Assembly (NCBI RefSeq): GCF_022385335.1 | Contig: NZ_CP092431.1 | Coordinates: 8,122,001-8,186,000, forward strand | DNA from: Streptomyces deccanensis | GTDB lineage: Bacteria > Actinomycetota > Actinomycetes > Streptomycetales > Streptomycetaceae | DNA length: 64,000 bases | Direction of reading: 5' to 3' | Shown here: piece by piece, positions 16,159-25,930 of the stretch | Layout of the letters: every line of letters begins with the position of its first letter | Position numbering within the stretch: the stretch's first letter is position 1 | Notes under the pieces: model-generated | The model's database searches: none | The model's input: the letters and a program-made list of their open reading frames with translations, nothing else | What the model was told of the DNA's origin: nothing | Position numbers and translations under genes: made by a program

Positions 16159-17916
16159 ATGCACCCCCAGCCTCAAGCCGACCGCACCCTCAGCCCGTAC
16201 ACCGGCTACACCCGCGCCCACTGGGAGACCGCGGCCGACACGTTGCTGGCCGCCGTCGAGCCGTACGCGACGGCGGACGGGGCCCTCTACCACCTGCCCG
16301 GCGACCGCACCAGCTGGTCCGGTCGGCTCTCCGACGGCCTGGAGGGCTACGCCCGCACCCTCCTCCTCGCCGCCTTCCGCCGGGACGAGACCGCGCTCGC
16401 CCGCTACGCGGACGGCCTCGCCGCCGGCGTGGCGGGCGTCTGGCCGCGCATCGAGGACCGCAGTCAGCCCCTCGTGGAGGCCGCGTCGATCGCCTTCGCG
16501 CTGCGCGTGACCCGGAAGGAACTCTGGGACCGCCTCGACGACGGCGTCCGCCGGCGCGCGGCGGCCTGGCTCGGCGACGCGCTCACCGCCGAACCCTGGC
16601 CCTGCAACTGGGAGCTGTTCCCGGTGACCGTCGGCGGCTTCCTCGAAGAGATCGGGTACGAACCGGAGCTGTCCCGCCGCGTCGTCGAGCAGCGCCTCGA
16701 CCGGATCGAGCAGTGGTACCTCGGCGACGGCTGGTACACCGACGGCGACGGCCGCAAGTTCGACTACTACAACGGCTGGGCCATGCACCTCTACCCGGTG
16801 CTGCACGCCTGGCTCGCCCAGGACGACCGCCTCCTCGCCCGCTACGGCGACCGCCTGGCGACCCATCTCGGCGACTACGCCCGTCTGTTCGGCGGCGACG
16901 GCGCCCCCCTCCACCAGGGCCGTTCCCTCACCTACCGCTTCGCGACGACCGTCCCGCTCTGGCTGGGCGCCCTCACCGGCCGTACGCCGCTGTCGCCGGG
17001 GCAGACGCGGCGGCTGGCCTCGGGCGCGCTGAAGTACTTCCTCGACCGGGGCGCCGTCGACGACCGGGGCCTGCTGTCGCTGGGCTGGCACGGCCCGAAC
17101 TCCGCTGTCCTGCAAGGCTATTCGGGGCCCGCCTCCCCGTACTGGGCCAGCAAGGGCTTCCTCGGCCTGCTCCTGCCGCCCGACCACGAGGTGTGGACGG
17201 CGACGGAGGAGCCGGGACCGGTGGAGCGCGAGGACGAGCAGCGCCCCGTCGGCCCGCCCAACTGGCTCCTGCAGTCCACGCGTTCGGACGGGCTGGTCCG
17301 CCTCCACAACCACGGCAGCGAGGACGTGCGCTACGACCCCTTCTACACCCGGCTCGCGTACTCGACCGTGACGGAGCCCGTGCCCCTGGCGGAGCCGGCC
17401 GCGACGTACGACAACAGCGTGATCGTCGGCGGCGACGCGAGCCGCGTCGACATCGAGCCGCTGGGTGTGGGGGAGGGGTGGGCCGCGTCCCGCCACGCGG
17501 TCGGCGACAGTGGCGTGCGGGTCACCAGCCTCGTCGTGGCCCGCGGCGCGGTCGAGGTCCGTGCCCACCTGGTGAGCGGCGCGGCGCCCGGCACCCCCGT
17601 GCGGATCACGGGGTGGGCGGCGGCGGAGGGCGTACGGGCCGAACTCGCGCCCGCGCACGGCCTGTCGGAGACGGACGGCTCCGGATGCGAGGGCACGACG
17701 GCCGGGGACGCCACCCTCTTCGTCGCGCTCGCCCGTCTCACCGCCGACCCCGACCCCCTGCCGCTCACGGAGCTGGTGTCCGTGGCGGTGGAGGGGGCGC
17801 ACGACGTGGTCGTGACCTGGGCCGACGGGGAACGGGCGGCGTTCCGCTTCGACCGCGGGGCTACGGCGTCAGACGGGCGATCTTCAGCGTCTTCGTGGTC
17901 GGTGACGCCCCGGTGA
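16159..17916 (+). CDS. DUF2264-domain protein, probable alpha/alpha-barrel glycosidase
   Basis: Protein of 585 residues without a signal peptide. The N-terminal 340 residues show the repeated helices and conserved Trp/Tyr/Glu patches of DUF2264 (PWPCNWELFPV, DGRKFDYYNGWAMHLYPVL, QGRSLTYRFAT, FLGLLLPPDHEVW), and the rest is beta-rich. The fold and motifs suggest an (alpha/alpha)6 barrel acting on uronic-acid-containing oligosaccharides. Cytosolic location would fit a late step of rhamnogalacturonan or arabinogalactan breakdown. I recall relatives assigned to a CAZy beta-glucuronidase family but cannot verify this. Its last 56 bp overlap the convergent next gene. Confidence 0.82.
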   Translation: MHPQPQADRTLSPYTGYTRAHWETAADTLLAAVEPYATADGALYHLPGDRTSWSGRLSDGLEGYARTLLLAAFRRDETALARYADGLAAGVAGVWPRIEDRSQPLVEAASIAFALRVTRKELWDRLDDGVRRRAAAWLGDALTAEPWPCNWELFPVTVGGFLEEIGYEPELSRRVVEQRLDRIEQWYLGDGWYTDGDGRKFDYYNGWAMHLYPVLHAWLAQDDRLLARYGDRLATHLGDYARLFGGDGAPLHQGRSLTYRFATTVPLWLGALTGRTPLSPGQTRRLASGALKYFLDRGAVDDRGLLSLGWHGPNSAVLQGYSGPASPYWASKGFLGLLLPPDHEVWTATEEPGPVEREDEQRPVGPPNWLLQSTRSDGLVRLHNHGSEDVRYDPFYTRLAYSTVTEPVPLAEPAATYDNSVIVGGDASRVDIEPLGVGEGWAASRHAVGDSGVRVTSLVVARGAVEVRAHLVSGAAPGTPVRITGWAAAEGVRAELAPAHGLSETDGSGCEGTTAGDATLFVALARLTADPDPLPLTELVSVAVEGAHDVVVTWADGERAAFRFDRGATASDGRSSASSWSVTPR

Positions 17917-19261
17917 GGGCGGTCGTGTAGGACGGGGTGACGGGCGCGTAGGCCCAGGTCAGCGTCCCGTCCTTGAGGACGGCGATGTCACCGGAGATAC
18001 GCGCCTTCACGACCTTGTCGGCGCCCTGGAGTTTGCCGTTCCAGTCCACGAGCCGGAAGTGGGTGCCCGTGAACGTGCCGGTGCACGTACCGCTCGCGCA
18101 CTTGGCGTTCTTCAGGGTCTCGTAGGAGACGAGGAGCCGGTCCTTGCCGTACGGGGCGACACGCACGTTGACGTGCTCGGTGCCCTTGGCGGAGGTCAGG
18201 TAGACCGGCTTGCCCGACGGGGTGTTCCGGTTCTTGAGGAACGCGAGGGCGACCTGGTGCGTACTGGTCCTCGGCTTGACCGTCCAGCCCCGTCCGCTCG
18301 CGTCGTCCGGGTTCTTCTTGGCGGAGGCCGCGCCGCGCGAGGCGAACGCGGTGGCGTAACGGCCGCTGGAGGACTTCACGAGGTCGCCGGTGCGGCCCGC
18401 GAAGGTGCCGCCGCAGTAACCGGCCCAGCACTGCTCGCGCTGGACGACGGGCGCGTTGTCGGGCGCGCCTATGCCGGTGGAGACGAAGAGGCCCGACCGC
18501 CAGTCGTCGAAGCAGAGGGAGGTGAAGTTCCCGCTGGTCTCGGCGCGCAGGGCTATGCCCTCGTTGTGGGAGCAGCCCCAGCCCCAGCCGCCGGTCAGCT
18601 TCTTGCCGGTGGAGCCGACGTAGGCGAGCTTGTCGCCGAAGTGGCCGTCGGCGAAGCCGCCCGCGCCGTGCACGACGAAGTAGGCGCCGTACTTCTTGCC
18701 GTTCCAGGCGAGCTGGCCGTCGAGCAGCGGGGCCGTGTCGTCGGAGGACGCGCCGGTGAGCTTGGTCCGCCAGGCCTGCTTGCCGTTCTTGTAGCGGACG
18801 AGCGCGGCGGCCGTCTCCTTCCACTTGTTGGTGTCGGCCACCCGGGTCAGCAGCGCGAAGCCGTCGTTGTGCGCGACGAGCCCCCCGACCTCCTTCGTCC
18901 CCTTGACGACCGTGTCGGCACCGGAGCGCTTGCCGGCCGCCGTCAGCGGCGTGACATGGATGCCGTCCGAGGCGGGCCAGGCGACCCGCAGGGTGCCGTT
19001 CGGCGCGACGGCCGTCGCCGTCCGCGTCCACTCCCGGCTGTTGTTGTAGCCCGCCGAGAGGTAGGGGAACTTCGCCGACAGGCTCACGGTCGTGTTCGTG
19101 ACGGTGAGATCACCGGCCGCCGAGGGCGCGGCCCCTGCGGTCGCGTACCAGGCCCCCGCCAGCACGGACGCGGCCACGAGCGACCCGATGACGGGCTTGC
19201 GCGCGAGGCGGCGGCGACGGTGTCTGGGCGGGGCGGAGGGGGAGGGTGTTGCAGGTGTCAT
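17861..19261 (-). CDS. Exported protein of unknown function, propeller-like
   Basis: Protein of 466 residues. A basic N-terminus (RHRRRRLARK) precedes one hydrophobic segment (about 26-45) serving as signal or anchor. The exported part has repeated strand-turn units with A-x-DG, W-x-S/K and G-K motifs as in beta-propellers, and one Cys-rich region (GWGCSHNEG, SLCFDDW, REQCWAGYCGG) suggesting disulfides. I recognise no catalytic motif. It lies in the polysaccharide island but on the opposite strand, and its 3' end overlaps the DUF2264 gene by 56 bp. Confidence 0.75.
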   Translation of the reverse strand: MTPATPSPSAPPRHRRRRLARKPVIGSLVAASVLAGAWYATAGAAPSAAGDLTVTNTTVSLSAKFPYLSAGYNNSREWTRTATAVAPNGTLRVAWPASDGIHVTPLTAAGKRSGADTVVKGTKEVGGLVAHNDGFALLTRVADTNKWKETAAALVRYKNGKQAWRTKLTGASSDDTAPLLDGQLAWNGKKYGAYFVVHGAGGFADGHFGDKLAYVGSTGKKLTGGWGWGCSHNEGIALRAETSGNFTSLCFDDWRSGLFVSTGIGAPDNAPVVQREQCWAGYCGGTFAGRTGDLVKSSSGRYATAFASRGAASAKKNPDDASGRGWTVKPRTSTHQVALAFLKNRNTPSGKPVYLTSAKGTEHVNVRVAPYGKDRLLVSYETLKNAKCASGTCTGTFTGTHFRLVDWNGKLQGADKVVKARISGDIAVLKDGTLTWAYAPVTPSYTTALTGASPTTKTLKIARLTP

Positions 19262-19331
19262 GCCCTGAGGTCGCCGCCGAACGGCACGAGGTTGCCGTTC
19301 GGGAGCAAGATAATTGATACCTCAAGGGCCC

Positions 19332-20231
19332 TCAGCGGGTCTGTCCGTCGGACTCCGATGCCGCGCTGGGGACTTCCCGGCCGGTCGGGCCGGGTCGGTC
19401 GGCGACCCAGCTCAGCAGCATCTTGAGGGCCTCGGCGGTGGGTGAGCCGGGCTGGGGCAGGTAGGTGATCAGTGAGCGATCGGGGCGGGCCGGCACGGTC
19501 AGCATGTGGTAGTCGAACTCGAGCGTGCCGACGACCGGGTGCACGACGCGGGTGACGCCGAGCCGCTTCTCCCGTACGTCACCGGTCGCCCACAGCTGCC
19601 GAAACGGTTCGCTGCGGATGGCCAGCTCACCGACGAGCGCCGCCAGCTCGGCGTCGTCGGGCCGGCGCCCGGTCAGCAGCCGCAGCTGGGCGACCGTCTC
19701 CGCGGCCATCGCCTCCCAGTTCGCGTACCGGGCTCGGGCCTCCGGGTGCAGGAACAGCTGTCGTGCCGCGTTGCGGGGCTGGGGCATGCCGCTCACGTCG
19801 AACACGGCCTCGGCCGCGGCGTTGGCCGCCACGATGTCGAGGCGGGCGCCGAGCAGCAGGGCGGGCGCGTCCCCCATCGCGTCCAGCAGCCGGACCAGCG
19901 GCTCGTCGGGCACTGCTCGCGATGCCCTTCGCGTGGTTCTCGCCCCGGTGTCGGCTCGTCGCGGGCGGGCCAGGTTGCGCAGGTGCTCGGTCTCCACGTC
20001 CGAGAGGGCCAGCGCCTGCGCGACGGCGTCGAGCACCTGGTCGGAGACCTGCGCGGCACGCCCCTGCTCCAGGCGTTGGTAGTAGTCCGGGCTGACCCCG
20101 GCGAGCAGCGCGACCTCCTCGCGTCGCAGCCCCGGCACCCGCCGCCGTGTGAGGCTGGGCGGCAGCCCCGCCTGTTCGGGCGTGATGCGCTCGCGCCGGG
20201 TGCGCAGGAACTCACCGATGGTCGTCTCCAC
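19332..20231 (-). CDS. XRE/MmyB-type transcriptional regulator
   Basis: Protein of 299 residues. An N-terminal helix-turn-helix of XRE type (LRREEVALLAGVSPDYYQRLEQG, about residues 35-57, quoted in part) is followed by the MmyB ligand-binding domain with its typical RNAARQLFLHPEARARY-NWE block. MmyB-like proteins in Streptomyces usually sit next to a divergent oxidoreductase gene and control it. That is the layout here, with an aldehyde dehydrogenase starting 157 bp away. The ligand may be a fatty acid in related proteins; here it is unknown. Confidence 0.92.
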   Translation of the reverse strand: METTIGEFLRTRRERITPEQAGLPPSLTRRRVPGLRREEVALLAGVSPDYYQRLEQGRAAQVSDQVLDAVAQALALSDVETEHLRNLARPRRADTGARTTRRASRAVPDEPLVRLLDAMGDAPALLLGARLDIVAANAAAEAVFDVSGMPQPRNAARQLFLHPEARARYANWEAMAAETVAQLRLLTGRRPDDAELAALVGELAIRSEPFRQLWATGDVREKRLGVTRVVHPVVGTLEFDYHMLTVPARPDRSLITYLPQPGSPTAEALKMLLSWVADRPGPTGREVPSAASESDGQTR

Positions 20232-20387
20232 CTCGTCGACGGTACGCCGCCGCCGGCAGCCCTGCCTGGCCCTGCTGGACCCAGGCGACAGCGGACCTTC
20301 CTCGCGGTTCGCCGGTGGACGAACGTCGGACCCGCGCCTTTCACACGGAACGCGTGGATCGGAAGCGGATCGGAAGAGGAGTCAGCC

Positions 20388-21875
20388 ATGGCACCGCAGG
20401 ATCAGTCGGCCCCCGTCGTCGAGCGGGACCTGTTCATCGACAACGAGTGGCGCCCGAGCGCGGACGGTCGCTCGCAGGCGCTGGTCAACCCGGCGACGGA
20501 AGAGGAGTTCGGCCGGGTCGCGCTGGCGTCGAGCGCCGACGTGGACGCCGCTGTGCGGGCCGCGCGGACGGCGTTCGACGAGGGGCCCTGGCCCCGGCTC
20601 TCCGTGAAGGAGCGGGCCGACCACATGCTCGCGCTCGCCGACGAGCTCGAGCGGCACACGGATGCCATCGCCGAGGTGGTGACCGCCGAGACGGGGCTGG
20701 TCCTCGGTGCCGCCCGCGGCAACCCGCTCGCCTTCGCCGGTCTGCTGCGCTACTACGCGAGCCTCGCCGACTCGGCCGGGCTCCACGAGGTCCGCACCGG
20801 TCTGACCGGCGCCACCGCGCGTATCGAGAAGCGGCCCGTCGGTGTCGTGGCCGCGATCGTGCCGTGGAACGCGCCGCTGGGTCTCGCCGCCTTCAAGGTT
20901 CCCCCGGCGCTCCTGGCCGGCTGCACGGTCATCATGAAGCCGTCCGACTTCTCTCCGCTGAGCGCCGGCTACGTCGCGGACGCCGCGCTCAAGGTCGGCC
21001 TGCCGGCCGGTGTGATCAACGTTCTCACCGCCGGTCCCGAGCAGAGCCAGGAGCTCGTCAGCCACCCCGGCGTGGACAAGGTCACCTTCACCGGCTCGAC
21101 GGGCGTCGGGCGCGCGATCGCCGCGTCCGCAGCGCCCACCCTCAAGCAGGTCACGCTCGAACTCGGCGGCAAGTCCCCGGCGGTGATCCTTCCGGACGCG
21201 GATCTCGACCGGATCGTCCACACGCTCACGATCAATGTCTGCAACAACAACGGTGCGGTGTGCGCGAATCCGAGCCGGCTGATCGTTCCGGAGAGCCGCA
21301 AGGACGAGATCGTCGGGGCGCTGGCCGAGGCGTTCGCACGCGTCACGGTCGGGGATCCGACCGACCCGGTCGCGACGGTCGGCCCGATGATCAACAAGGC
21401 GCACTACGAGAAGGTCCTCGGCTTCTTCGAGACGGCCCGCCAGGAGGGCGCGACGTTCGCCGTCGGCGGTGACCGCGCGCCCGGGTTCGACAAGGGCTAC
21501 TACGTCTCCCCGACCATCATCACCGACGTGTCGCCCGGCTCCCGTATCGCGCAGGAGGAGATCTTCGGCCCGGTGACCGCGGTGTTCACCTACCGCGACG
21601 AGGACGAGGACGAGGCGGTCCGGCTGGCCAACGACACCGAGTTCGGGCTCTACGCCTCCGTCTTCAGCGTGGACGAGCAGCACGCGCTGGAGGTCGCCCG
21701 CAGGATCCGCAGCGGCACGGTCTCGATCAACAACGGCATCACCATCGATCTCGGGGTGCCGTTCGGCGGCGTCAAGCAGTCGGGATACGGGCGCGAACTC
21801 GGCCCCGAGGGTCTCGACGCGTTCTACAACACGCACGCGATCTTCCTCGACGGCGAGCCGGTCGTGACGATCTAG
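20388..21875 (+). CDS. NAD(P)-dependent aldehyde dehydrogenase
   Basis: Soluble oxidoreductase of 495 residues that oxidises an aldehyde to its acid. The cofactor loop GVVAAIVPWNAPL, the GSTGVGRAIAA turn of the Rossmann fold, the catalytic Glu in LELGGKSP, the nucleophile Cys in GAVCANPSR and the EEIFGPV motif are all present. The usual Gln/Glu ahead of the catalytic Cys is replaced by Ala-Val, which is seen in some substrate subgroups. The start is set by GAAGAGGA. Control by the divergent MmyB-type regulator is likely. The substrate is unknown. Confidence 0.95.
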   Translation: MAPQDQSAPVVERDLFIDNEWRPSADGRSQALVNPATEEEFGRVALASSADVDAAVRAARTAFDEGPWPRLSVKERADHMLALADELERHTDAIAEVVTAETGLVLGAARGNPLAFAGLLRYYASLADSAGLHEVRTGLTGATARIEKRPVGVVAAIVPWNAPLGLAAFKVPPALLAGCTVIMKPSDFSPLSAGYVADAALKVGLPAGVINVLTAGPEQSQELVSHPGVDKVTFTGSTGVGRAIAASAAPTLKQVTLELGGKSPAVILPDADLDRIVHTLTINVCNNNGAVCANPSRLIVPESRKDEIVGALAEAFARVTVGDPTDPVATVGPMINKAHYEKVLGFFETARQEGATFAVGGDRAPGFDKGYYVSPTIITDVSPGSRIAQEEIFGPVTAVFTYRDEDEDEAVRLANDTEFGLYASVFSVDEQHALEVARRIRSGTVSINNGITIDLGVPFGGVKQSGYGRELGPEGLDAFYNTHAIFLDGEPVVTI

Positions 21876-21941
21876 CGTCGAACGGGCGGCCAAAGGTCCG
21901 ACGGAAGGGGAGGTACGTCGTGGCCGACCGGGCCGCTCCGA

Positions 21942-22526
21942 CTACGCCCCCTCCGGGCCCTCCCCGGGCCAGTGCGTCAGCGCCACGTGCAGTGCCTCGA
22001 CGGCCTTGGCCCACGACCGGTCCACGTCCCGTGCCGCGCCGAAGCCGCCGCCCGCCTCCAGAGCGCAGTAGCCGTGGAAGGTGCTGCGCAGCAGGCGTAC
22101 GGCGTCCGTGAGGTCGGGTTCGTCGAGGCCGTAGGCGCGGAGCATGCCGTAGGTGATCTCGGCGGTGCGCCGGAAGGCGGGGGAGGCGGCGACGAGGTCC
22201 TGGTCGACGGGGATCTGCGTGGCCGCGTACCGGCCGGGGTGATCGAGGGCGTACTCCCGGTAGGCCCCGGCGAAGGCGGCCAGCGCGTCCCTGCCCGCGC
22301 GCCCGGCCACGGCCTCGGCGATCCGGTCGATCATCTCGCCGCCCGCCAGCGACGCGACCCGTGTCCGCAGATCCTGGAGGTTCCTGACGTGGGAGTACAG
22401 ACTCGCGTCCTTCACCCCGAAGTGCCGCGCCAGGGCGGACAGGGTGACCTTCTCGAACCCGATCTCGTCCGCGAGATCGGCCGCGGCCTCCACGACCCGG
22501 TCGACGGTGAGCCCGGCACGGGCCAT
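21942..22526 (-). CDS. TetR-family regulator
   Basis: Repressor of 194 residues. The N-terminal TetR helix-turn-helix is clear (VTLSALARHFGVKDASLYSHV, within residues 25-50), followed by an all-helical ligand domain with the C-terminal TetR_C-type pattern (LRSTFHGYCALEAGGGFG). The ATG at 22526 is chosen over a GTG three codons upstream because AAGAGGTGG fits as its ribosome-binding site. It is convergent with the aldehyde dehydrogenase and lies downstream of the EEP gene on the same strand. Target unknown. Confidence 0.92.
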   Translation of the reverse strand: MARAGLTVDRVVEAAADLADEIGFEKVTLSALARHFGVKDASLYSHVRNLQDLRTRVASLAGGEMIDRIAEAVAGRAGRDALAAFAGAYREYALDHPGRYAATQIPVDQDLVAASPAFRRTAEITYGMLRAYGLDEPDLTDAVRLLRSTFHGYCALEAGGGFGAARDVDRSWAKAVEALHVALTHWPGEGPEGA

Positions 22527-22619
22527 GGAGACCACCTCTTCACCTCGGGGACCCGGGACGCCAAGGCTACCGCCACGGTGATCAAGGGCCCGGAGGCTGT
22601 GCGACCGCTGGAGCGCAGG

Positions 22620-23966
22620 TCAGCCGATCGGAGCGTACAGGACGCCCAGCTTGTCGATCTCGTCGCCCGAGCGGCCGGTGAAGCCCACGATCTGCCAGCC
22701 GGCGGGCGCGGTGAAGGTCTTCGTGTTCGAGGTGGGCGTACCGGAGGCGAGGGTGCGGCCCTTGTCGGTGCCGAAGGAGGCGGAGAAGATCCGGGTACGG
22801 CCGTCCTTCTGGCCCTGCGTCAGCTTCACGGAGGTGAGGTGCTCGCCGGCGGCCAGGGTGAGCGAGGTCGCCGTGCCGCCGGTGCCGCCGTGGGTCAGCG
22901 TCGTACCGCCGTCGTGCGTGAGCGAGACCGCGTCGAGGCGGGAGCTGCCGCGCAGGGTCAGGGTGCGGGGCGAGACCGTCGAGGGCAGGTCGTCGGCGTC
23001 GGTGAACGCCGTGCCGTGCGGGCCGCCGGCGAAGTCGCTGGCCCGGAGCCGGGAGTTGAGGGTCCAGGAGAAGTCGACCGTGTGCGGGAAGTGGTCGGAG
23101 AGGTTGGCGCCCGCGGAGTCGAGGAACTTGGCCCAGTCGTTGTTGTAGCGGGTGGCGGTCAGGTTCACCACGTTGCTGTCGCGGAAGAAGACCTTGTCGA
23201 CGACCTCGCAGTCGTTGGTCGGCGCGGTCGTCGGGCAGACCAGCGCGTCGGCGCCCAGGGCCGGGGCGACACCGCCCTTGACCAGCTGCACCCAGGGGTC
23301 CGTGAGCCCGTTCTCGGACACGAGCGAGCGGATGTTGTCGCCGGTGCGCGTGTAGCGGGTGTTGGTGTCCCCCATGACGATCACCGCGTTGCCCGCCGAG
23401 TTCGCCTGGATGAACTGCGAGAGCTGGGTGACGTTGGCGCGGCGGGCGGCGAGGGCCGCGTCGTCGGAGTCGGCGTTGGTGTGCACGTTGTAGAGGTCGA
23501 CGTAGACGCCCTCGTCGAGCCGCACGCGGGCCAGCGAGAAGCCCTTCGGGGTGAGGCAGTTGGTGCCGGTGCAGCTGTTCCACTTCACCCGCTGGAAGTC
23601 GTCGAACGCGTAGTCCGACAGCGTGTTGAGGCCGTCGCCGAAGGGCACTCCGCCACTCGTGGCGGTGCGGTAGGGGTGGTTGTCACCCGCGTACAGCGCC
23701 GCGTGGTAGTTGAAGTCCTCCTGCACGTTCACGATGTCGTACGCCCCGAGACGCGGCGAGATCAGCGGCGTGTTCTTCTCCGGGCTCCCGGAACTCAGCC
23801 CCTCCGGGAGGCCGGCGACGTTGTACGTCAGCACGTTGAACGTGCCGCTCGTGGCGGCCGCGGCGGGCGTGGCACCGGTGGTGGCGAGACCGGTGACGGC
23901 CAGCGCACCGGCGGCGAGGGCGCCGAGCAGTCGTCTCAGGGGACGCGTCGGGCTCGTAGGACTCAT
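22620..23966 (-). CDS. Secreted EEP phosphodiesterase with jacalin-like C-terminal domain
   Basis: Exported protein of 448 residues. Signal peptide ends near ATPAAAA (about 38). Residues 42-300 form an endonuclease/exonuclease/phosphatase domain with NVLTYNVAGLP, the metal Glu in VNVQEDF, LYNVHTNAD, the catalytic MGDTNTRYT and the final SDHFPHTVDF. Three Cys (SCTGTNC, CEVV) may form disulfides. A C-terminal beta-prism of jacalin type (about 310-448, SLTLAAGEHLTSVKLTQG, TFTAPAGWQIVGFTGRSGDEIDKLGV in outline) should bind sugar. Sphingomyelinase/phospholipase C or extracellular nuclease activity are both possible. The carbohydrate-binding tail fits a protein aimed at host or plant surfaces. Confidence 0.88.
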   Translation of the reverse strand: MSPTSPTRPLRRLLGALAAGALAVTGLATTGATPAAAATSGTFNVLTYNVAGLPEGLSSGSPEKNTPLISPRLGAYDIVNVQEDFNYHAALYAGDNHPYRTATSGGVPFGDGLNTLSDYAFDDFQRVKWNSCTGTNCLTPKGFSLARVRLDEGVYVDLYNVHTNADSDDAALAARRANVTQLSQFIQANSAGNAVIVMGDTNTRYTRTGDNIRSLVSENGLTDPWVQLVKGGVAPALGADALVCPTTAPTNDCEVVDKVFFRDSNVVNLTATRYNNDWAKFLDSAGANLSDHFPHTVDFSWTLNSRLRASDFAGGPHGTAFTDADDLPSTVSPRTLTLRGSSRLDAVSLTHDGGTTLTHGGTGGTATSLTLAAGEHLTSVKLTQGQKDGRTRIFSASFGTDKGRTLASGTPTSNTKTFTAPAGWQIVGFTGRSGDEIDKLGVLYAPIG

Positions 23967-24202
23967 GGGGCTCTCCGGAGGGCGTGGGGAAGTGAGCGGT
24001 GCTCAGGTTCGACGCCAACCAGTGTGACGTGCAAGGGCAGTTGGGGAAACAGTGAGGGACGTGGCGATCCGCCGCATCCATGGCACCCGGTGGCCATGCC
24101 GTGATCGTTCGACGTTCATGTCTCACCCCGATCCTCCACAGGCGGCGTGGTCGCGTCGCGAAGGCAGCCGCCGAAGGCAGCGGCATCCGGGAGGCGTTTC
24201 AC

Positions 24203-25930
24203 ATGGGGCACGGGCATGCGCACGGTCATCACCATCACGGCCACGACCACGACCACGACCACGGTCATGACCACGGGGCCGCGGCGGCCCCGCTCCCCGC
24301 GGCCTTCGACGCCGCCGTGCCCGACGAGGAGCTGAGCCCCGAGCAGCGGTCGCGCCGCTCCCTGCTGCGCCGCGCGGGCCTGCTGGGCGCGGGTCTGACG
24401 GCCGCGAGCGTCCTGGGTCAGGCGGCGGCGACCGCCCCGGCCCACGCGTCCTCCGGCGGGCGGCGCAGCGGCGGTTTCCTGTGGCTGGCCGGTGACCACC
24501 ACATCCACACCCAGTACAGCAGCGACGGCAAGTACCGGGTCGTCGACCAGGTCCGCCAGGGCGCCAAGCACGGCATGGACTGGCTGGTCATCACCGACCA
24601 CGGCAGCGCCACGCACGCCAAAATCGGTGTGGAGAAGGTCAACCCGGACATCAAGGCGGCCCGTGCCGCGCACGAGGACACGCTCGTCTTCCAGGGCCTG
24701 GAATGGAACATCCCGGGCGCCGAGCACGGCACGGTCTTCGTCCACCCGGGCCGCAACGAGGTCTCCGTCCTCAAGCAGTTCGAGACCGACTACGACGGCA
24801 GTGTGAAGGGCGCCTCCGACTCCACGCCCGCCAACGAGGCCCTGGCGATCGCGGGTCTCGCCTTCCTCGGTGACCAGGTCCGCCGCCGCAAGGTCAAGGA
24901 CGCCCTGATGCTCGCCAACCACCCGGCACGGCGAGGTGTCGACTCCCCGCACGAGATCCGCGGCTGGCGCGACGCGACCGGTACGGGCCGCCAGATAGCC
25001 GTCGGCTTCGAGGGCGCCCCCGGCCACCAGGCCGCCGGCCTGCCCGCACCGCTCGGCATGGCCCGCGCCCGGGGCATCTACGACAACAACCCCAGCGCCA
25101 ACTCCTTCCCCGGCTACCCCCTGGAGAGCTACCGCACCTGGGGCGGCTTCGACTGGATGACCGCCACCGTCGGCGGCCTCTGGGACAGCCTCCTCGCCGA
25201 GGGCAAGCCCTGGTGGATCACCGCCAACTCGGACTCCCACCAGGTGTACGCGGACACCGCCGTACGGGGCGGCCCGGACAGCGACTTCACCGCCAACGGC
25301 AAGCACACCGACCCCGTCTACGGCGGAAAGATCGACATCACCCAGGGCGACTACTGGCCCGGCCAGTACAGCCGTACGCACGTCGGCGCCGACGGCTTCT
25401 CCTACGCCGCCGTCATGGACGGCATCCGCGCCGGCCGGATCTGGGTCGACCACGGCGGGCTCCTCAGCGGCCTCGACGTCCGGGTCTCCGGCGGCAGCCG
25501 CTGGGCCACCCTCGGCGGCGCGCTGCACGTCAAGAAGGGCACCAAGGTCACCCTGACCGTGGACGTGGCCCTGGCCGGGGGACCCAACTGGGCCGGATTC
25601 GTCCCCAAGTTGGCCCGCGTGGACGTCATCCGGGGTGATGTGACCGGCACACCCGCCGACAAGGACACCTTCACCGCGCCGACCGCCAAGGTCGTGAAGT
25701 CGTACGAGGTGAACAAGTCCACCGGCACGGTCCGGCTCACCTACGAACTCGGCAAGGTCGACCGCCCGCTCTACGTCCGGCTGCGGGGCAGCGACGGCAA
25801 CCGCTCGGCCGTCGGCGCGCTGGGCGCGGCCGTCGACCCGGCGGGCCCCGCGATCGACGTCGTCGGTGACGCCGACCCGTGGCGCGACCTGTGGTTCTAC
25901 TCCAACCCGGTCTGGGTCCTGCCCTCGTGA
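24203..25930 (+). CDS. Tat-exported PHP-domain metallo-protein with His-rich N-terminus
   Basis: Protein of 575 residues. It opens with an unusual run of His/Asp/Gly residues (residues 2-25, with about a dozen His), then a Tat signal (SRRSLLRRAGLLGAGLTAAS, about 55-75). The PHP phosphoesterase domain follows, with the metal ligands of GDHHIHTQYSSDG and VITDHGS and later ANHPARRG and TANSDSH. The ATG at 24203 has GGGAGG and keeps the His-rich part; a longer open frame upstream lacks a ribosome-binding site. The His-rich tail before a twin-arginine signal could load or sense Zn, Ni or Co before export. A 172-residue gene overlaps its stop codon. The substrate is unknown. Confidence 0.88.
   Translation: MGHGHAHGHHHHGHDHDHDHGHDHGAAAAPLPAAFDAAVPDEELSPEQRSRRSLLRRAGLLGAGLTAASVLGQAAATAPAHASSGGRRSGGFLWLAGDHHIHTQYSSDGKYRVVDQVRQGAKHGMDWLVITDHGSATHAKIGVEKVNPDIKAARAAHEDTLVFQGLEWNIPGAEHGTVFVHPGRNEVSVLKQFETDYDGSVKGASDSTPANEALAIAGLAFLGDQVRRRKVKDALMLANHPARRGVDSPHEIRGWRDATGTGRQIAVGFEGAPGHQAAGLPAPLGMARARGIYDNNPSANSFPGYPLESYRTWGGFDWMTATVGGLWDSLLAEGKPWWITANSDSHQVYADTAVRGGPDSDFTANGKHTDPVYGGKIDITQGDYWPGQYSRTHVGADGFSYAAVMDGIRAGRIWVDHGGLLSGLDVRVSGGSRWATLGGALHVKKGTKVTLTVDVALAGGPNWAGFVPKLARVDVIRGDVTGTPADKDTFTAPTAKVVKSYEVNKSTGTVRLTYELGKVDRPLYVRLRGSDGNRSAVGALGAAVDPAGPAIDVVGDADPWRDLWFYSNPVWVLPS

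Noticed and set aside
17861..19261. Sialidase assignment for the propeller-like exported protein
   Set aside because: No Asp-box series or Arg triad could be found, so only a propeller-like pattern is reported.
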